This document shows positions 35,737 to 45,121 of a stretch of 64,000 nucleotides of DNA, piece by piece; position 1 is the first letter of the stretch; every line of letters begins with the position of its first letter. The stretch covers positions 1-64,000 of the forward strand of contig JAGRGI010000093.1 of NCBI GenBank assembly GCA_020445565.1, read 5' to 3'. The notes under the pieces are model-generated. The model was not told where the DNA came from. It worked only from the letters and a program-made list of their open reading frames with translations, and searched no databases. The stretch comes from Chromatiales bacterium. GTDB lineage: Bacteria > Pseudomonadota > Gammaproteobacteria > JAGRCI01. The translations under genes and the position numbers were made by a program.

Positions 35737-36753
35737 ATGACGGCCCGCGCCGTTGTCGAGCTGATATTGCCCGGTCTGCTGACCCCCTGGCCCCAGGCGG
35801 GCCAGCCGGGTTTTCCCATGCCCGATGCTCCCAGTTTGACGCGATTGCTATCGCGCGCCCGCGTGGAGGCGGGGGGTGTGGGTGAGGCTCAAACCCTGCT
35901 GGCGGACCGATTCGGCCTGCCATTGCGCGGTCTGCCATTGGCACCGCTTGCCGCCCTGGGCGACGGTCTGGCGGTGAACGAGTCCGAATGGTGGCTGCGT
36001 ATCGAGCCGGTCTACCTGCGACCGGACCGCGATCGTGTGTTGCTCTTCGGTGTCGAACTCGATGCCGGAGAATCCGTTCAACTGCGGGAGTTGGTGGAAA
36101 GTCACTTCGCCGATGATGGGTTGGAACTGCTCGAGCCCAAGCCGGGTGGATGGTACCTGCGTCTGCACGAAGACCCCGGTGCAGTGTTCTCCCCTCCAGC
36201 GTCTATTCCGGGAGCCGATATCGCCGACCACCTGCCGCAAGGGGAACAGGGCAGGCGCTGGCGTTCCTGGTTGAACGAGGTGCAGATGCTACTGCACGAG
36301 TGCGAACTGAATCGCCGTCGCGAGATGCGGGGCCTGGTGCCGGTGACCGGCCTGTGGCCCTGGGGTGCCGGTCGCTTACCGGCAATATCCGGCTCGCCCA
36401 CCACAAGATTGATCGGGGGTGGTAGTCTGGCGAAGGGCCTGGCAAGCAGAGCGGGCATTGGATATGAAGAACTTCCGGTGGACGCCGAACCCTGTCTCGG
36501 TAGCACCCGAGATCATGCCCTTGTAGTGATCGATGATCCAGGTTGGCCACGCTGGCAGGGGGACCCCTTTGCTTGGTCTAACGCTGTGGAGGACTGGGAA
36601 CACCGCTGGTTTTCACCCTTGGAAAAAGCCCTTCGGGCCGGGGTCATCGACGCGTTCGTGTTTCACGCCGGCAATGGGCGCAGTTATCGTATCGGCAGAG
36701 GCGGCATGCGAAAGTTCTGGCGAGCAAGGCGTGCCCTGACCGGTTTCCTTTGA
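35737..36753 (+). CDS. RpfE/phosphoglycerate-mutase-like conserved protein
   Basis: A 338-residue protein that I assign only loosely: it resembles the conserved proteobacterial family sometimes annotated as RpfE or as archaeal-type cofactor-independent phosphoglycerate mutase (COG4255 from memory). Visible blocks are ELILPGLLTPWP at the start, LPLAPLAALGDG, RIEPVYLRPDRDRVLLFG, LNEVQMLLHECELNRRREMRG and LWPWGAGRLP. It ends with HAGNGRSYRIGRGGMRKFWR. No clear catalytic residues are assigned. It follows thrC by 20 bp and may be in the same transcript. Confidence 0.7.
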   Translation: MTARAVVELILPGLLTPWPQAGQPGFPMPDAPSLTRLLSRARVEAGGVGEAQTLLADRFGLPLRGLPLAPLAALGDGLAVNESEWWLRIEPVYLRPDRDRVLLFGVELDAGESVQLRELVESHFADDGLELLEPKPGGWYLRLHEDPGAVFSPPASIPGADIADHLPQGEQGRRWRSWLNEVQMLLHECELNRRREMRGLVPVTGLWPWGAGRLPAISGSPTTRLIGGGSLAKGLASRAGIGYEELPVDAEPCLGSTRDHALVVIDDPGWPRWQGDPFAWSNAVEDWEHRWFSPLEKALRAGVIDAFVFHAGNGRSYRIGRGGMRKFWRARRALTGFL

Positions 36754-36904
36754 ACAGCGATCAACGCTCCGTGATCCGCATCGGCACCAGGGTCGGCCCG
36801 TGCCCCGCCTCGTGTCGAATATTCATTTACGGAACCGTTGCCGCGAAGCGTACCGATACAGCCGCTCCGAATAGCGTCATTTTTCCCGGCTAAACTGGAT
36901 CCCC

Positions 36905-39157
36905 ATGAGTGACAACCAAGAAATGAATTTCGAGGGCGTCGAGCGCTTGCCGCTGAAGACGTTCACGGAGTCAGCGTACCTGAACTATTCCATGTACGTC
37001 ATCCTGGACCGCGCCTTGCCGCACATCAGCGACGGGCTGAAACCGGTGCAGCGGCGTATCGTCTATGCCATGTCGGAGCTGGGGTTGTCGGCCGCGGCCA
37101 AGTTCAAGAAGTCCGCCCGCACCGTGGGTGATGTACTGGGCAAGTTCCACCCCCATGGCGATACCGCCTGCTATGAGGCCATGGTGCTCATGGCGCAGCC
37201 GTTTTCCTATCGCTATCCGCTCGTCGACGGCCAGGGCAACTGGGGTTCCATGGACGATCCCAAGTCATTCGCCGCCATGCGTTATACCGAGGCACGGCTG
37301 ACGCCCTATGCCCAGGTGCTGTTGTCCGAGCTGGGGCAGGGAACGGTGGAGTGGGTGCCGAATTTCGATGGCACATTGAAGGAGCCGGCGGTGCTGCCGG
37401 CGCGTCTGCCCAACATCCTGCTCAACGGTGCCACCGGCATCGCCGTGGGCATGTCCACGGATATCCCTCCCCACAATCTGCGCGAGGTGGCGGCCGCCTG
37501 TGTGCGCCTGCTGGAGGATCCGAAGACCACGGTCGCACAACTCTGCGAGCATGTGCCGGGACCGGACTACCCCACCAGCGCGGAGATCATCACTCCCCGC
37601 GATGAGTTGGTGCGCCTCTACGAGACCGGCAACGGCGGTATCCGTATGCGCGCCCGCTACGAAAAGGAAAATGGCGAGGTGGTTATCACCGGCCTGCCTT
37701 ACCAGACTTCCGGCAATCGGGTGTTGGAGCAGATTGCCGCCCAGATGCAGGCCAAGAAACTGCCGATGGTGGAAGACCTGCGTGACGAGTCGGACCACGA
37801 AAATCCCATACGGCTGGTGATCGTGCCGCGCTCCAACCGGGTCGATATCGAGGCGATGATGTCGCATCTGTTCGCCACCACCGATCTGGAGCGAAGCTAT
37901 CGCGTCAATCTCAATCTCATCGGCCTGTCCGGCCGGCCTCAGGTGAAGGATCTGCGCGGTCTGCTGCTTGAGTGGCTGGCGTTTCGCATCGAGACCGTCC
38001 GTCGGCGCCTGCAATACCGCCTGGACAAGGTGCTGGACCGACTGCACGTGTTGGAAGGTTTGCTTATCGCCTACCTCAACATCGATGAGGTGATTGCGAT
38101 CATTCGCAACAACGACGAGCCTAAGCCGGTACTGATGGCGCGTTTCGGCATCACGGACCGGCAGGCTGAGGCCATTCTGGAACTCAAGCTGCGTCATTTG
38201 GCCAAGCTGGAGGAGATGAAGATTCGCGCCGAGCAGGCCGAGTTGGACGACGAACGTAAGCGTCTGGAGCAGATCCTGGGTTCGGAGCGTCGCCTCAAGT
38301 CGCTGGTGAAAAAGGAGATCCTCGAGGATGCCGAGAAGTACGGCGATGAGCGCCGTTCGCCCATCGTGGAGCGCAAGAGTGCCCAGGCCCTGGACCCTAC
38401 CGAGCTGAGTCCCAGCGAGCCGGTGACCGTGGTGCTCAGTGAAAAGGGTTGGGTGCGTGCCGCCAAGGGGCACGATATTGACCCTTCGACATTGGGCTAT
38501 CGCACCGGGGACGGTTTTCTGGCCTCTGCCCATCTGCGCAGCAATCAACCGGCGGTATTCCTGGATACCACCGGTCGTAGCTACGTGGTGCCCGCTCACA
38601 CCTTGCCCTCGGCCCGTAGCCAGGGCGAGCCACTCACCGGTAGGGTAAGTCCACCCTCGGGGGCGTCGTTTGTGGCGGTGTTCGGCGGCCAGGAGTCCCA
38701 GATGTTGTTGTTGGCCTCCGACGCCGGCTATGGCTTTATTGGAACCCTGGCCGATCTGATGACCAAGAATAAGGCCGGCAAGGCGGTGCTGACCCTGCCC
38801 AAAGGGGCCCGGGTGCTCACCCCGCAGCGGGTGGAAGACCTGGAAGGGGCGCGGGTCGCCATCGTCAGCAATGAAGGACGCCTGTTGGTGTTCGCCGCCT
38901 CGGAGCTGCCGCAAATGCCCAGGGGCAAGGGGAATAAGATGATCAGCATCCCGGCGGCGCGGGTGGCGTCGCGCGAGGAATATGTGGTCGACTTTGTGGT
39001 GCTTGGGTCGGAGCAGGGACTGCGGGTGTATTCCGGTCAGCGCCATTTCACTCTCAAAAAGGCGGACATTGAGCATTTCAGCGGTGAGCGAGGCCGCCGC
39101 GGGGCGAAATTGCCCAGGGGGTTCCAGCGGGTCGATGCCTTGTCCGTGGAGGGGTGA
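36905..39157 (+). CDS. parC: DNA topoisomerase IV subunit A
   Basis: A 750-residue type IIA topoisomerase subunit that cuts DNA for decatenation of daughter chromosomes. The N-terminal breakage domain has [14 protein letters not shown], the quinolone-pocket helix [15 protein letters not shown] and the catalytic Y127 in [10 protein letters not shown]. The C-terminal half carries degenerate beta-pinwheel blades. Lack of the GyrA-box and close similarity to ParC in the helix favour ParC. Position 87 (E. coli Ser80) is Thr rather than Ser. Length is normal. The parE gene is not in the window. Confidence 0.97.
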   Translation: MSDNQEMNFEGVERLPLKTFTESAYLNYSMYVILDRALPHISDGLKPVQRRIVYAMSELGLSAAAKFKKSARTVGDVLGKFHPHGDTACYEAMVLMAQPFSYRYPLVDGQGNWGSMDDPKSFAAMRYTEARLTPYAQVLLSELGQGTVEWVPNFDGTLKEPAVLPARLPNILLNGATGIAVGMSTDIPPHNLREVAAACVRLLEDPKTTVAQLCEHVPGPDYPTSAEIITPRDELVRLYETGNGGIRMRARYEKENGEVVITGLPYQTSGNRVLEQIAAQMQAKKLPMVEDLRDESDHENPIRLVIVPRSNRVDIEAMMSHLFATTDLERSYRVNLNLIGLSGRPQVKDLRGLLLEWLAFRIETVRRRLQYRLDKVLDRLHVLEGLLIAYLNIDEVIAIIRNNDEPKPVLMARFGITDRQAEAILELKLRHLAKLEEMKIRAEQAELDDERKRLEQILGSERRLKSLVKKEILEDAEKYGDERRSPIVERKSAQALDPTELSPSEPVTVVLSEKGWVRAAKGHDIDPSTLGYRTGDGFLASAHLRSNQPAVFLDTTGRSYVVPAHTLPSARSQGEPLTGRVSPPSGASFVAVFGGQESQMLLLASDAGYGFIGTLADLMTKNKAGKAVLTLPKGARVLTPQRVEDLEGARVAIVSNEGRLLVFAASELPQMPRGKGNKMISIPAARVASREEYVVDFVVLGSEQGLRVYSGQRHFTLKKADIEHFSGERGRRGAKLPRGFQRVDALSVEG

Positions 39158-39215
39158 ACCTTTCGAGCTTTGTCAGGGACAAATCTGGGGGAGGCGGTTT
39201 GGGCGGGCGGTCGCA

Positions 39216-39244
39216 CTTGATCTTGCTCTGCCAACCCCCATATT
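39216..39244 (+). promoter_or_regulatory. Sigma-32 (heat-shock) promoter for htpX
   Basis: A -35 box CTTGAT (39216-39221) and a -10 box CCCCATATT (39236-39244) are separated by 14 bp and match the RpoH consensus CTTGAA / CCCCATnTA well. It lies 54 bp before the ATG of htpX, a known heat-shock gene. Assignment rests on sequence match only. Confidence 0.75.
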
Positions 39245-39297
39245 TGCCGATAAACCTAATTTATTGACTGGCAATACGACCGGGAGTCGATAGCGCT

Positions 39298-40176
39298 ATG
39301 AAACGCATCTTGTTATTTGTCGCAACCAACCTGGGCGTGGTCCTGTTGCTCAGTGTGACGCTGCGCATACTGGGTGTGGAACCCTATCTGAACCAGCAGG
39401 GCCTCAATCTCACATCGCTGTTGATTTTCGCCGCGGTATTCGGCTTCGGCGGATCTTTCATCTCGTTGGCCATTTCCAAGTGGATGGCAAAGATGTCCAC
39501 TGGCGCCCAAGTAATCGATCAGCCTGCCAATGCCACCGAGCGCTGGCTGGTGGAAACGGTACGGGCGCAGGCGGCCCAGGCCGGCATCGGTATGCCCGAG
39601 GTGGCGATCTTCGATTCGCCCGAGCCCAATGCCTTTGCCACCGGAATGAACCGCAACAACGCCTTGGTGGCGGTCAGTACCGGGCTGTTGCGCAACATGG
39701 ATCAGGATGAGGTCGAGGCCGTTCTGGGGCACGAAGTCAGCCATGTGGCCAATGGCGACATGGTCACTCTGGCCCTGATACAAGGCGTGGTGAATACCTT
39801 CGTGATGTTCCTGGCGAGGATCATCGGCTACCTGGTCGACCGGGTCTTGCTCAAGAACGAGGAAGGCCACGGCATCGGTTTCTACATTGCGACCTTCGTT
39901 GCTGAAATCATTCTCGGGCTGCTGGCCAGCATCATCGTCATGTGGTTTTCCCGCCAGCGCGAGTTTCGCGCCGATGCCGGTGGCGCAGCGCTGGCCGGCC
40001 GTCAGAAGATGATCAACGCCCTGGAACGCCTGCGCCAGGCCCATCAGCCGGCCCATCTTCCGGACCAGTTGGCTGCCTTCGGCATCTCCGGGGGTCTCAA
40101 AGACGGACTCTCCAAGCTTTTCATGACCCATCCTCCGTTGGAAGAGCGCATCGAAGCCCTGCGCAATGCCCGCTGA
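39298..40176 (+). CDS. htpX: Membrane zinc metalloprotease HtpX
   Basis: A 292-residue M48-family inner-membrane protease that degrades misfolded membrane proteins. Two N-terminal membrane segments (about 4-22 and 38-58), the HEVSH zinc site (H145, E146, H149) and two later hydrophobic segments around 155-215 are present; [14 protein letters not shown] contains the third zinc ligand Glu. Length matches E. coli HtpX (293). A heat-shock-type promoter lies upstream and a hairpin terminator downstream, so it is probably monocistronic. Confidence 0.96.
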   Translation: MKRILLFVATNLGVVLLLSVTLRILGVEPYLNQQGLNLTSLLIFAAVFGFGGSFISLAISKWMAKMSTGAQVIDQPANATERWLVETVRAQAAQAGIGMPEVAIFDSPEPNAFATGMNRNNALVAVSTGLLRNMDQDEVEAVLGHEVSHVANGDMVTLALIQGVVNTFVMFLARIIGYLVDRVLLKNEEGHGIGFYIATFVAEIILGLLASIIVMWFSRQREFRADAGGAALAGRQKMINALERLRQAHQPAHLPDQLAAFGISGGLKDGLSKLFMTHPPLEERIEALRNAR

Positions 40177-40241
40177 TTGGCGGGCGTGGATTGCCGGACC
40201 GGGAAAGCCGGCGCCTAAGGGTATATCCTATTAGAGCCGCT

Positions 40242-40275
40242 GCCGGCCGAGACGATGTGCGTTTCGGCCGGCTTT
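40242..40275 (+). terminator. Intrinsic terminator after htpX
   Basis: Nine-bp arms GCCGGCCGA and TCGGCCGGC enclose a 13-base loop and are followed by TTT. It lies 66 bp after the htpX stop and 53 bp before the DUF1015 gene. Confidence 0.65.
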
Positions 40276-40327
40276 CGCTATGCGCGGCGGAAAGACCTAA
40301 CGATTTGTTTTACTCCGAGGATTTGTC

Positions 40328-41566
40328 ATGCCCCTGATCCGTCCCTTTGCCGGTCTGCGTCCCGTGGCCGGGCGCGCCGCCGATGTGGTGGCGCCGCCCT
40401 ATGACGTATTGAGCAGCAGCGAGGCCCGCGTGCGCGCCGAGGGGCGCCCTTGGAGTTTTCTGCATATATCCAAGCCGGAGATTGATCTGCCTGAGGACAT
40501 CGATCCCTACGATGATCTGGTATATGCAAAAGCGGCAGAAAATCTCGACCACATGCGTGAACAGGGCGTGCTGGCCCGTGACGATGGGGACTATTACTAC
40601 GTCTACCGCCTGAAAATGGGGGCCCATGTGCAAACCGGCCTCGTGGCGGCGGCTTCGGTGACGGCCTATGAGGAAGGCAGAATCAAAAAGCACGAGTTCA
40701 CCCGTCCGCAGAAGGAAGATGACCGGGTGCGCCAGGTCGATGCCCTGGACGCCCAGACCGGACCGGTCTTTCTGGTCTATGCGGCGGACTCGGAGGTGGA
40801 CGGGATACTGGCCGCAGTGGCAGGGGAGGTGCCGGACATGGAGGTCACCGCTGACGATGGTGTGGTCCATACCCTGTGGCTGGTGCGTGAGCCGGACCTG
40901 ATCGGCCGTATCAGTCAGCGCTTCGACGCCATGGCAGCCCTTTACGTGGCGGATGGTCATCATCGCTCCGCTGCGGCCTCACGGGTGGCGGCTGCCCGCC
41001 GCGAGGCCAATCCCGCACATAGCGGCGATGAGCCCTACAACTATTTTCTGGCAGTGATGTTCCCCCATGACCAGATGCAGATCCTGGACTACAACCGGGT
41101 CGTTGCGGACCTCAACGGGTTGAGTGAGGAAGCTTTCCTGGATCGCCTGGTGGAATCCTGTTTCGTGGAACCCAGCGAGAGTGCGGTGAAACCCGGCAGG
41201 GCGGCGGAGTTTGGCATGTATCTGGGGGGGCAATGGTTTCGTTTGAGTCTGCGGCCCGAACTGGTGCCGGATGATCCGGTTCGAAGCCTGGACGTGAGTC
41301 TGTTGGCCGACAACATCATCGAGCCGGTACTGGGCATTTCCGATCCGCGCCGGGATTCGCGCATCGATTTCGTCGGTGGTATTCGCGGCCTTAATGAGTT
41401 GGAGCGGCGCGTCGATAGTGGAGAGATGGCTGTCGCTTTTGCGATGTTTCCCACCTCCATGCCCGCCTTGATGGCCGTGGCCGATGCCGGTGAGGTGATG
41501 CCGCCCAAATCCACCTGGTTCGAGCCCAAACTGGCCGATGGGGTGGTGTCTCACCTGTTGAAGTAG
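40328..41566 (+). CDS. DUF1015-family protein
   Basis: A 412-residue soluble protein of the DUF1015 family. It starts LIRPFAGLRPVAG and has the family blocks VAPPYDVLSSSEAR, RIKKHEFTRPQKEDDRVRQ, and YVADGHHRSAAASRVAA, which includes the DGHHR motif. Some members are ATP- or ADP-dependent serine kinases (SbnI, archaeal SerK), so a free-serine kinase role is possible but unproven. It lies 34 bp upstream of the unknown membrane protein gene and may be co-transcribed with it and relA. Confidence 0.88.
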   Translation: MPLIRPFAGLRPVAGRAADVVAPPYDVLSSSEARVRAEGRPWSFLHISKPEIDLPEDIDPYDDLVYAKAAENLDHMREQGVLARDDGDYYYVYRLKMGAHVQTGLVAAASVTAYEEGRIKKHEFTRPQKEDDRVRQVDALDAQTGPVFLVYAADSEVDGILAAVAGEVPDMEVTADDGVVHTLWLVREPDLIGRISQRFDAMAALYVADGHHRSAAASRVAAARREANPAHSGDEPYNYFLAVMFPHDQMQILDYNRVVADLNGLSEEAFLDRLVESCFVEPSESAVKPGRAAEFGMYLGGQWFRLSLRPELVPDDPVRSLDVSLLADNIIEPVLGISDPRRDSRIDFVGGIRGLNELERRVDSGEMAVAFAMFPTSMPALMAVADAGEVMPPKSTWFEPKLADGVVSHLLK

Positions 41567-41600
41567 TCGGGGTGCCTGGAGTGCAATTCGGGAGGGAACG

Positions 41601-42881
41601 ATGACCTATACCTGGCGAAAGCGCTTGCTGTTGATCCTGGTGCTGGCGGCGCTTCTCTATCTCACCGTCAAGGCGTTGTTGTGGTGGCGTACCAGCGAAT
41701 TGGTCGAATCCTTGGCTCGGACGGCTTCCCCCTTCGCGCAGATCAAGTACGTCGACATCCGTTCTGACCTCCTTAAGGGGCGAGTGGGTATCTACGACGT
41801 GGATATCGTGCCGATGGGCGCGGAGTACGGCATCCCGGTCGAATCCATCTATGTGGAAACCGGTAACCCGCTGGATCTCGCATTGCTGGCAGCATCCGGG
41901 AGCGGCGGCGACTATGTTGGCCCACTGAAGATCGGACTGCAGGCGGTTGAGTTGGATACTCGCGCTGAATGGTTGCAAACGCTGCAAAAGGCCGCCGATG
42001 CCGAGGCGGATCCCGCGGCCCTATGCAAAAAGAGTGTTTTCGGCGGTCTTGGTGATTTGTCCCGCCTTGGGCAGGATCAGGTTGTCATTGACGGATTCTT
42101 CGCCATGGTGCCCGATCCTGGTTCGGGGTTGCGTAACCGGTATGGTCTCGATTTCGTCAACTTGTCGAGCCTGCGTGTCGAAGTGGATATCGCAGGGGCC
42201 CGCACCATCAGTGACGCCCGCAACCGCCGTGGCATGGTGCAGCGTCTGGAGTTTCAATACAGCGAGCCTGAACAGGGCTATACCAGCCGTATGCTTTCCT
42301 TGTGCGCCGGCCTGGAGGGAATGGCGCTGGACGCCTACGTGGCAGAGCGCTCCAAGCGCCTTCGGTCCCAATGGGAAGAGCAGGGTGTGGGGATCAGCGA
42401 CGATATTTTCCGGGCCCTGGAGAACTTTCTCCGCAACCCCAGCAGCATTGATCTGACCTTGCGTTCAACCAATGGCGCGTCCGCCGAAGACTTGCGCAAG
42501 ACCGACGGCGACCTGTTGGAACTGCAAGAGCTGTTTGACGTATTTCTCACGGTTAACGAGAAGGCGGTGCGCAATGTCAAGTTGAGTCGATTGGCACGCA
42601 AGCAGGACGGCGACGGAGCGAACGCCGGCGGAGCAAATGGAATCAAGGACCTGCAAACCTTACGACGCGAATATCGCCAAGTCTCTCCGGGTGAATTGGA
42701 TGGATATCTGGGACATACCGTGCGCATACAAGCGGATCGCAAGGAGTATGAAGGGACCTTGAGTTCAATGGACGAGCGCTCCATTGAAGTCACTCGGCTG
42801 ATTCTGGGGGGGAAGATGGCGGTGCCCGTGTCCAGGAAGGACATCACCAAGGCGGAAGTATTGTTGTTCCAAGTGCAGTGA
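41601..42881 (+). CDS. Unknown membrane-anchored protein with Sm/RimP-like C-terminal barrel
   Basis: A 426-residue protein not recognised as a named family. A basic N-terminus precedes one membrane helix (about 8-28, LLLILVLAALLYLTVKALLWW). The middle (35-340) looks like a periplasmic or extended beta/alpha region with three cysteines, and a low-complexity GDGANAGGANG linker is near 340. Residues 364-426 resemble an Sm-like barrel: GHTVRIQADRKEYEGTLSSM, then SIEV, VPVSRKDITKAEVLLF, as in Sm/Hfq or the RimP C-domain. A single base separates its stop from the relA ATG (TGACATG), so the genes are translationally coupled. A GGGAGGGA site precedes its ATG. Function unknown. Confidence 0.8.
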   Translation: MTYTWRKRLLLILVLAALLYLTVKALLWWRTSELVESLARTASPFAQIKYVDIRSDLLKGRVGIYDVDIVPMGAEYGIPVESIYVETGNPLDLALLAASGSGGDYVGPLKIGLQAVELDTRAEWLQTLQKAADAEADPAALCKKSVFGGLGDLSRLGQDQVVIDGFFAMVPDPGSGLRNRYGLDFVNLSSLRVEVDIAGARTISDARNRRGMVQRLEFQYSEPEQGYTSRMLSLCAGLEGMALDAYVAERSKRLRSQWEEQGVGISDDIFRALENFLRNPSSIDLTLRSTNGASAEDLRKTDGDLLELQELFDVFLTVNEKAVRNVKLSRLARKQDGDGANAGGANGIKDLQTLRREYRQVSPGELDGYLGHTVRIQADRKEYEGTLSSMDERSIEVTRLILGGKMAVPVSRKDITKAEVLLFQVQ

Positions 42882-42882
42882 C

Positions 42883-45096
42883 ATGGTCAACAAGGCGACA
42901 CGCAATGCGGTTGATTGTGCAAGCACGGGAGAAGAGCGCGATCGGTGGTTCGAGAACCTGGCCCGCGGTCAGTCGCAAACCGAGCGAAATCGAATCGCCT
43001 CGGCTGTGGATTTCGTGTGCCAAACCCATGGCGGACTGCGGCGATCATCCGGAGAAACTCAGGCGGAACATCTGTTTTCGGTGAGCGATATTCTCGCCGG
43101 TATCGGTGTGGACGGTACCGCCCTGGTTTCGGCATTGCTCCATGAGGCGCCCGCAGCCGGGGTTTCCCGCCAGGATCTGGTCGCCGGCTTTGGCGATGAG
43201 GTGGTGCGTCTGATCGACGAAGTCGGCCGGGTCAGCAGTCTGGCTGCGAAGCGGCCTGCTGGCATGGGGCTGGAGGACGATCTGCACAGCGCCCAGGCCG
43301 AAGAGCTGCGCAGTCTGTTGCTGGCCATGGTGGCTGATCCCCGCGTGGTGCTGATCAAGCTGGCCGATTGCCTGGACAACGTGCGACGATTGCGTGATTT
43401 CGATCCACAGCGGGCCGACGAGATCGCCACCGACAGCCGCGACATCTATGCGCCACTGGCCAACCGGCTGGGTATCTGGCAGATCAAGTGGGAACTCGAA
43501 GACCTGGTGTTCCGGCATCTGGAGCCGGAAGCCTACAAAAAATTGGCCCGCTACCTGGATGAGCGGCGCACCGATCGAGAGAGCTATATCGTCGACGTGA
43601 TGCGCGTCCTGCGCGAGGAGCTGGCCAAGGCAGGTATCGAGGCGGAGGTCAACGGCCGACCAAAACACCTGTTCAGCATCTGGCGTAAAATGCAGCGCAA
43701 GGGGCTGGGGTTTCACGAGCTGTTCGATATACGTGCCGTGCGTGTCCTGGTCAAAGACGTACCCCAGTGTTACGGCGCGCTGGGGGTGGTACACAGCCTG
43801 TGGCACCACATTCCCAAGGAATTCGATGACTATATCGCCAACCCCAAGGCAAACGGCTACCAGTCACTGCACACCGCCGTGATGGGCCCGGCCGGGCGTA
43901 CCCTGGAGGTGCAGATCCGCAGTTTCGATATGCACAAGCGTTCGGAGCTGGGTGTGGCATCGCATTGGCGCTACAAGGAGGGTGCACGTTTCGATCCTGT
44001 CATCGAACAGCGCATCGCCCAGCTGAGGCAACTGGTGGAGGGCAAGGACGCCGGGGATGCCGATGAACTGCTCGAGCGTTTCAATCCGGACACCGACCGG
44101 CATCGGGTGTACGTGTTCACGCCCAAGGGAAAGATCATGGATCTTCCCGCCGGCGCCACTCCTCTGGATTTCGCCTACGCCATTCATACCGAAGTGGGAC
44201 ACCGATGCCGTGGTGCCAAGGTTGACGGCCGCATCGTTCCCCTGACCGAACCCTTGCGCAACGGTTGTACGGTAGAGGTTCTGCTCGGTCAGCAGCCTGT
44301 GCCAAACCGCAATTGGCTGAGTCTCCATCTGGGATATCTGGCCACTTCACGGGCAAGGAACAAAGTCCGCCATTGGTTCAATCAACGCGATTATGATGCC
44401 AACCTGAACGCCGGCAAGAGCGCGTTTGAGCGGGAGCTGCATCGATTGGGGGTGCCCGAGCCTGATCGGGAGCGCCTGATCGAGCGCTTTCATATGCGCA
44501 GTTTCGACGATCTGCTCGCTGCCCTGGGGCGCGGGGTGATTTCCACCGGGCAGATTGCCACCGCGCTGGCCGACCAGGTGTTCTCCGCTGACGATGCAGG
44601 ACTGCCTGCACTCAAACCCCCTGTGCCCCAGAAGGGAGGAGAGGGGGCGGTGCAAGTGGCAGGCGTCGGTAACCTGTTGGTGCAAATGGCAAAATGCTGC
44701 ATGCCTGTGCCCCCCGAGCCGATCGTCGGGTTCATCACCCGGGGGCGGGGAGTCACTGTGCATCGCAAGGATTGTCAAAATCTCCTCAACTTGTCCGACG
44801 ATGAGCGTGTTCGCCTCGTGGACGTCGAATGGGGCGAAAAGGCGGACGCCAATTACACGGTGGATATCCAGTTGCTTGCCTACGATCGCCAGGGCCTGTT
44901 GCGCGATATCACCGCGCTGTTGAGCCAGGAGCGCGCTAACGTTCTGGCGATCAACAGTCGCACGGACAAGGGTAGTCACCAGGCCTATGTCGATATCAGT
45001 CTGGAGGTAGGGGATGCGGCGCGTCTGAGTCGTCTGCTCGAACGCCTGGGGCAGCTTCCCAATGTGCAGGAAGCACGCAGGCGACGTGCCGGCTGA
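42883..45096 (+). CDS. relA: (p)ppGpp synthetase RelA
   Basis: A 737-residue stringent-response enzyme that makes (p)ppGpp on stalled ribosomes. The N-terminal HD domain is inactive: where a hydrolase has HDxxED, residues 87-91 read HEAPA, which fits RelA rather than SpoT. The synthetase domain follows (LFDIRAVRVLVKDV, EFDDYIANPKANGYQSLHTA, ELGVASHWRYKEG), then a TGS domain (VFTPKGKIMDLPAGATPLDF), a zinc-finger-like region (CCMPVPPEPIVGFITRG) and an ACT domain at the end. ATG 42883 lies one base after the upstream stop. Confidence 0.96.
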   Translation: MVNKATRNAVDCASTGEERDRWFENLARGQSQTERNRIASAVDFVCQTHGGLRRSSGETQAEHLFSVSDILAGIGVDGTALVSALLHEAPAAGVSRQDLVAGFGDEVVRLIDEVGRVSSLAAKRPAGMGLEDDLHSAQAEELRSLLLAMVADPRVVLIKLADCLDNVRRLRDFDPQRADEIATDSRDIYAPLANRLGIWQIKWELEDLVFRHLEPEAYKKLARYLDERRTDRESYIVDVMRVLREELAKAGIEAEVNGRPKHLFSIWRKMQRKGLGFHELFDIRAVRVLVKDVPQCYGALGVVHSLWHHIPKEFDDYIANPKANGYQSLHTAVMGPAGRTLEVQIRSFDMHKRSELGVASHWRYKEGARFDPVIEQRIAQLRQLVEGKDAGDADELLERFNPDTDRHRVYVFTPKGKIMDLPAGATPLDFAYAIHTEVGHRCRGAKVDGRIVPLTEPLRNGCTVEVLLGQQPVPNRNWLSLHLGYLATSRARNKVRHWFNQRDYDANLNAGKSAFERELHRLGVPEPDRERLIERFHMRSFDDLLAALGRGVISTGQIATALADQVFSADDAGLPALKPPVPQKGGEGAVQVAGVGNLLVQMAKCCMPVPPEPIVGFITRGRGVTVHRKDCQNLLNLSDDERVRLVDVEWGEKADANYTVDIQLLAYDRQGLLRDITALLSQERANVLAINSRTDKGSHQAYVDISLEVGDAARLSRLLERLGQLPNVQEARRRRAG

Positions 45097-45121
45097 CAGG
45101 CGCGTCGTCCACGCCTGTCAG
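45093..45121 (+). terminator. Hairpin at the relA stop codon
   Basis: Perfect 10-bp arms CTGACAGGCG and CGCCTGTCAG flank a 9-base loop and overlap the relA stop. No T-run follows, so it may be a weak terminator, or a protein-binding inverted repeat: its arms are the first two of five CTGACA/TGTCAG copies upstream of the exopolysaccharide locus. Confidence 0.5.

Noticed and set aside
37265-39076. 603-residue open frame on the minus strand, antisense to parC
   Set aside because: It mirrors a well-supported gene, is rich in His/Gln/Arg as expected from GC-rich antisense, and has no recognisable domain.
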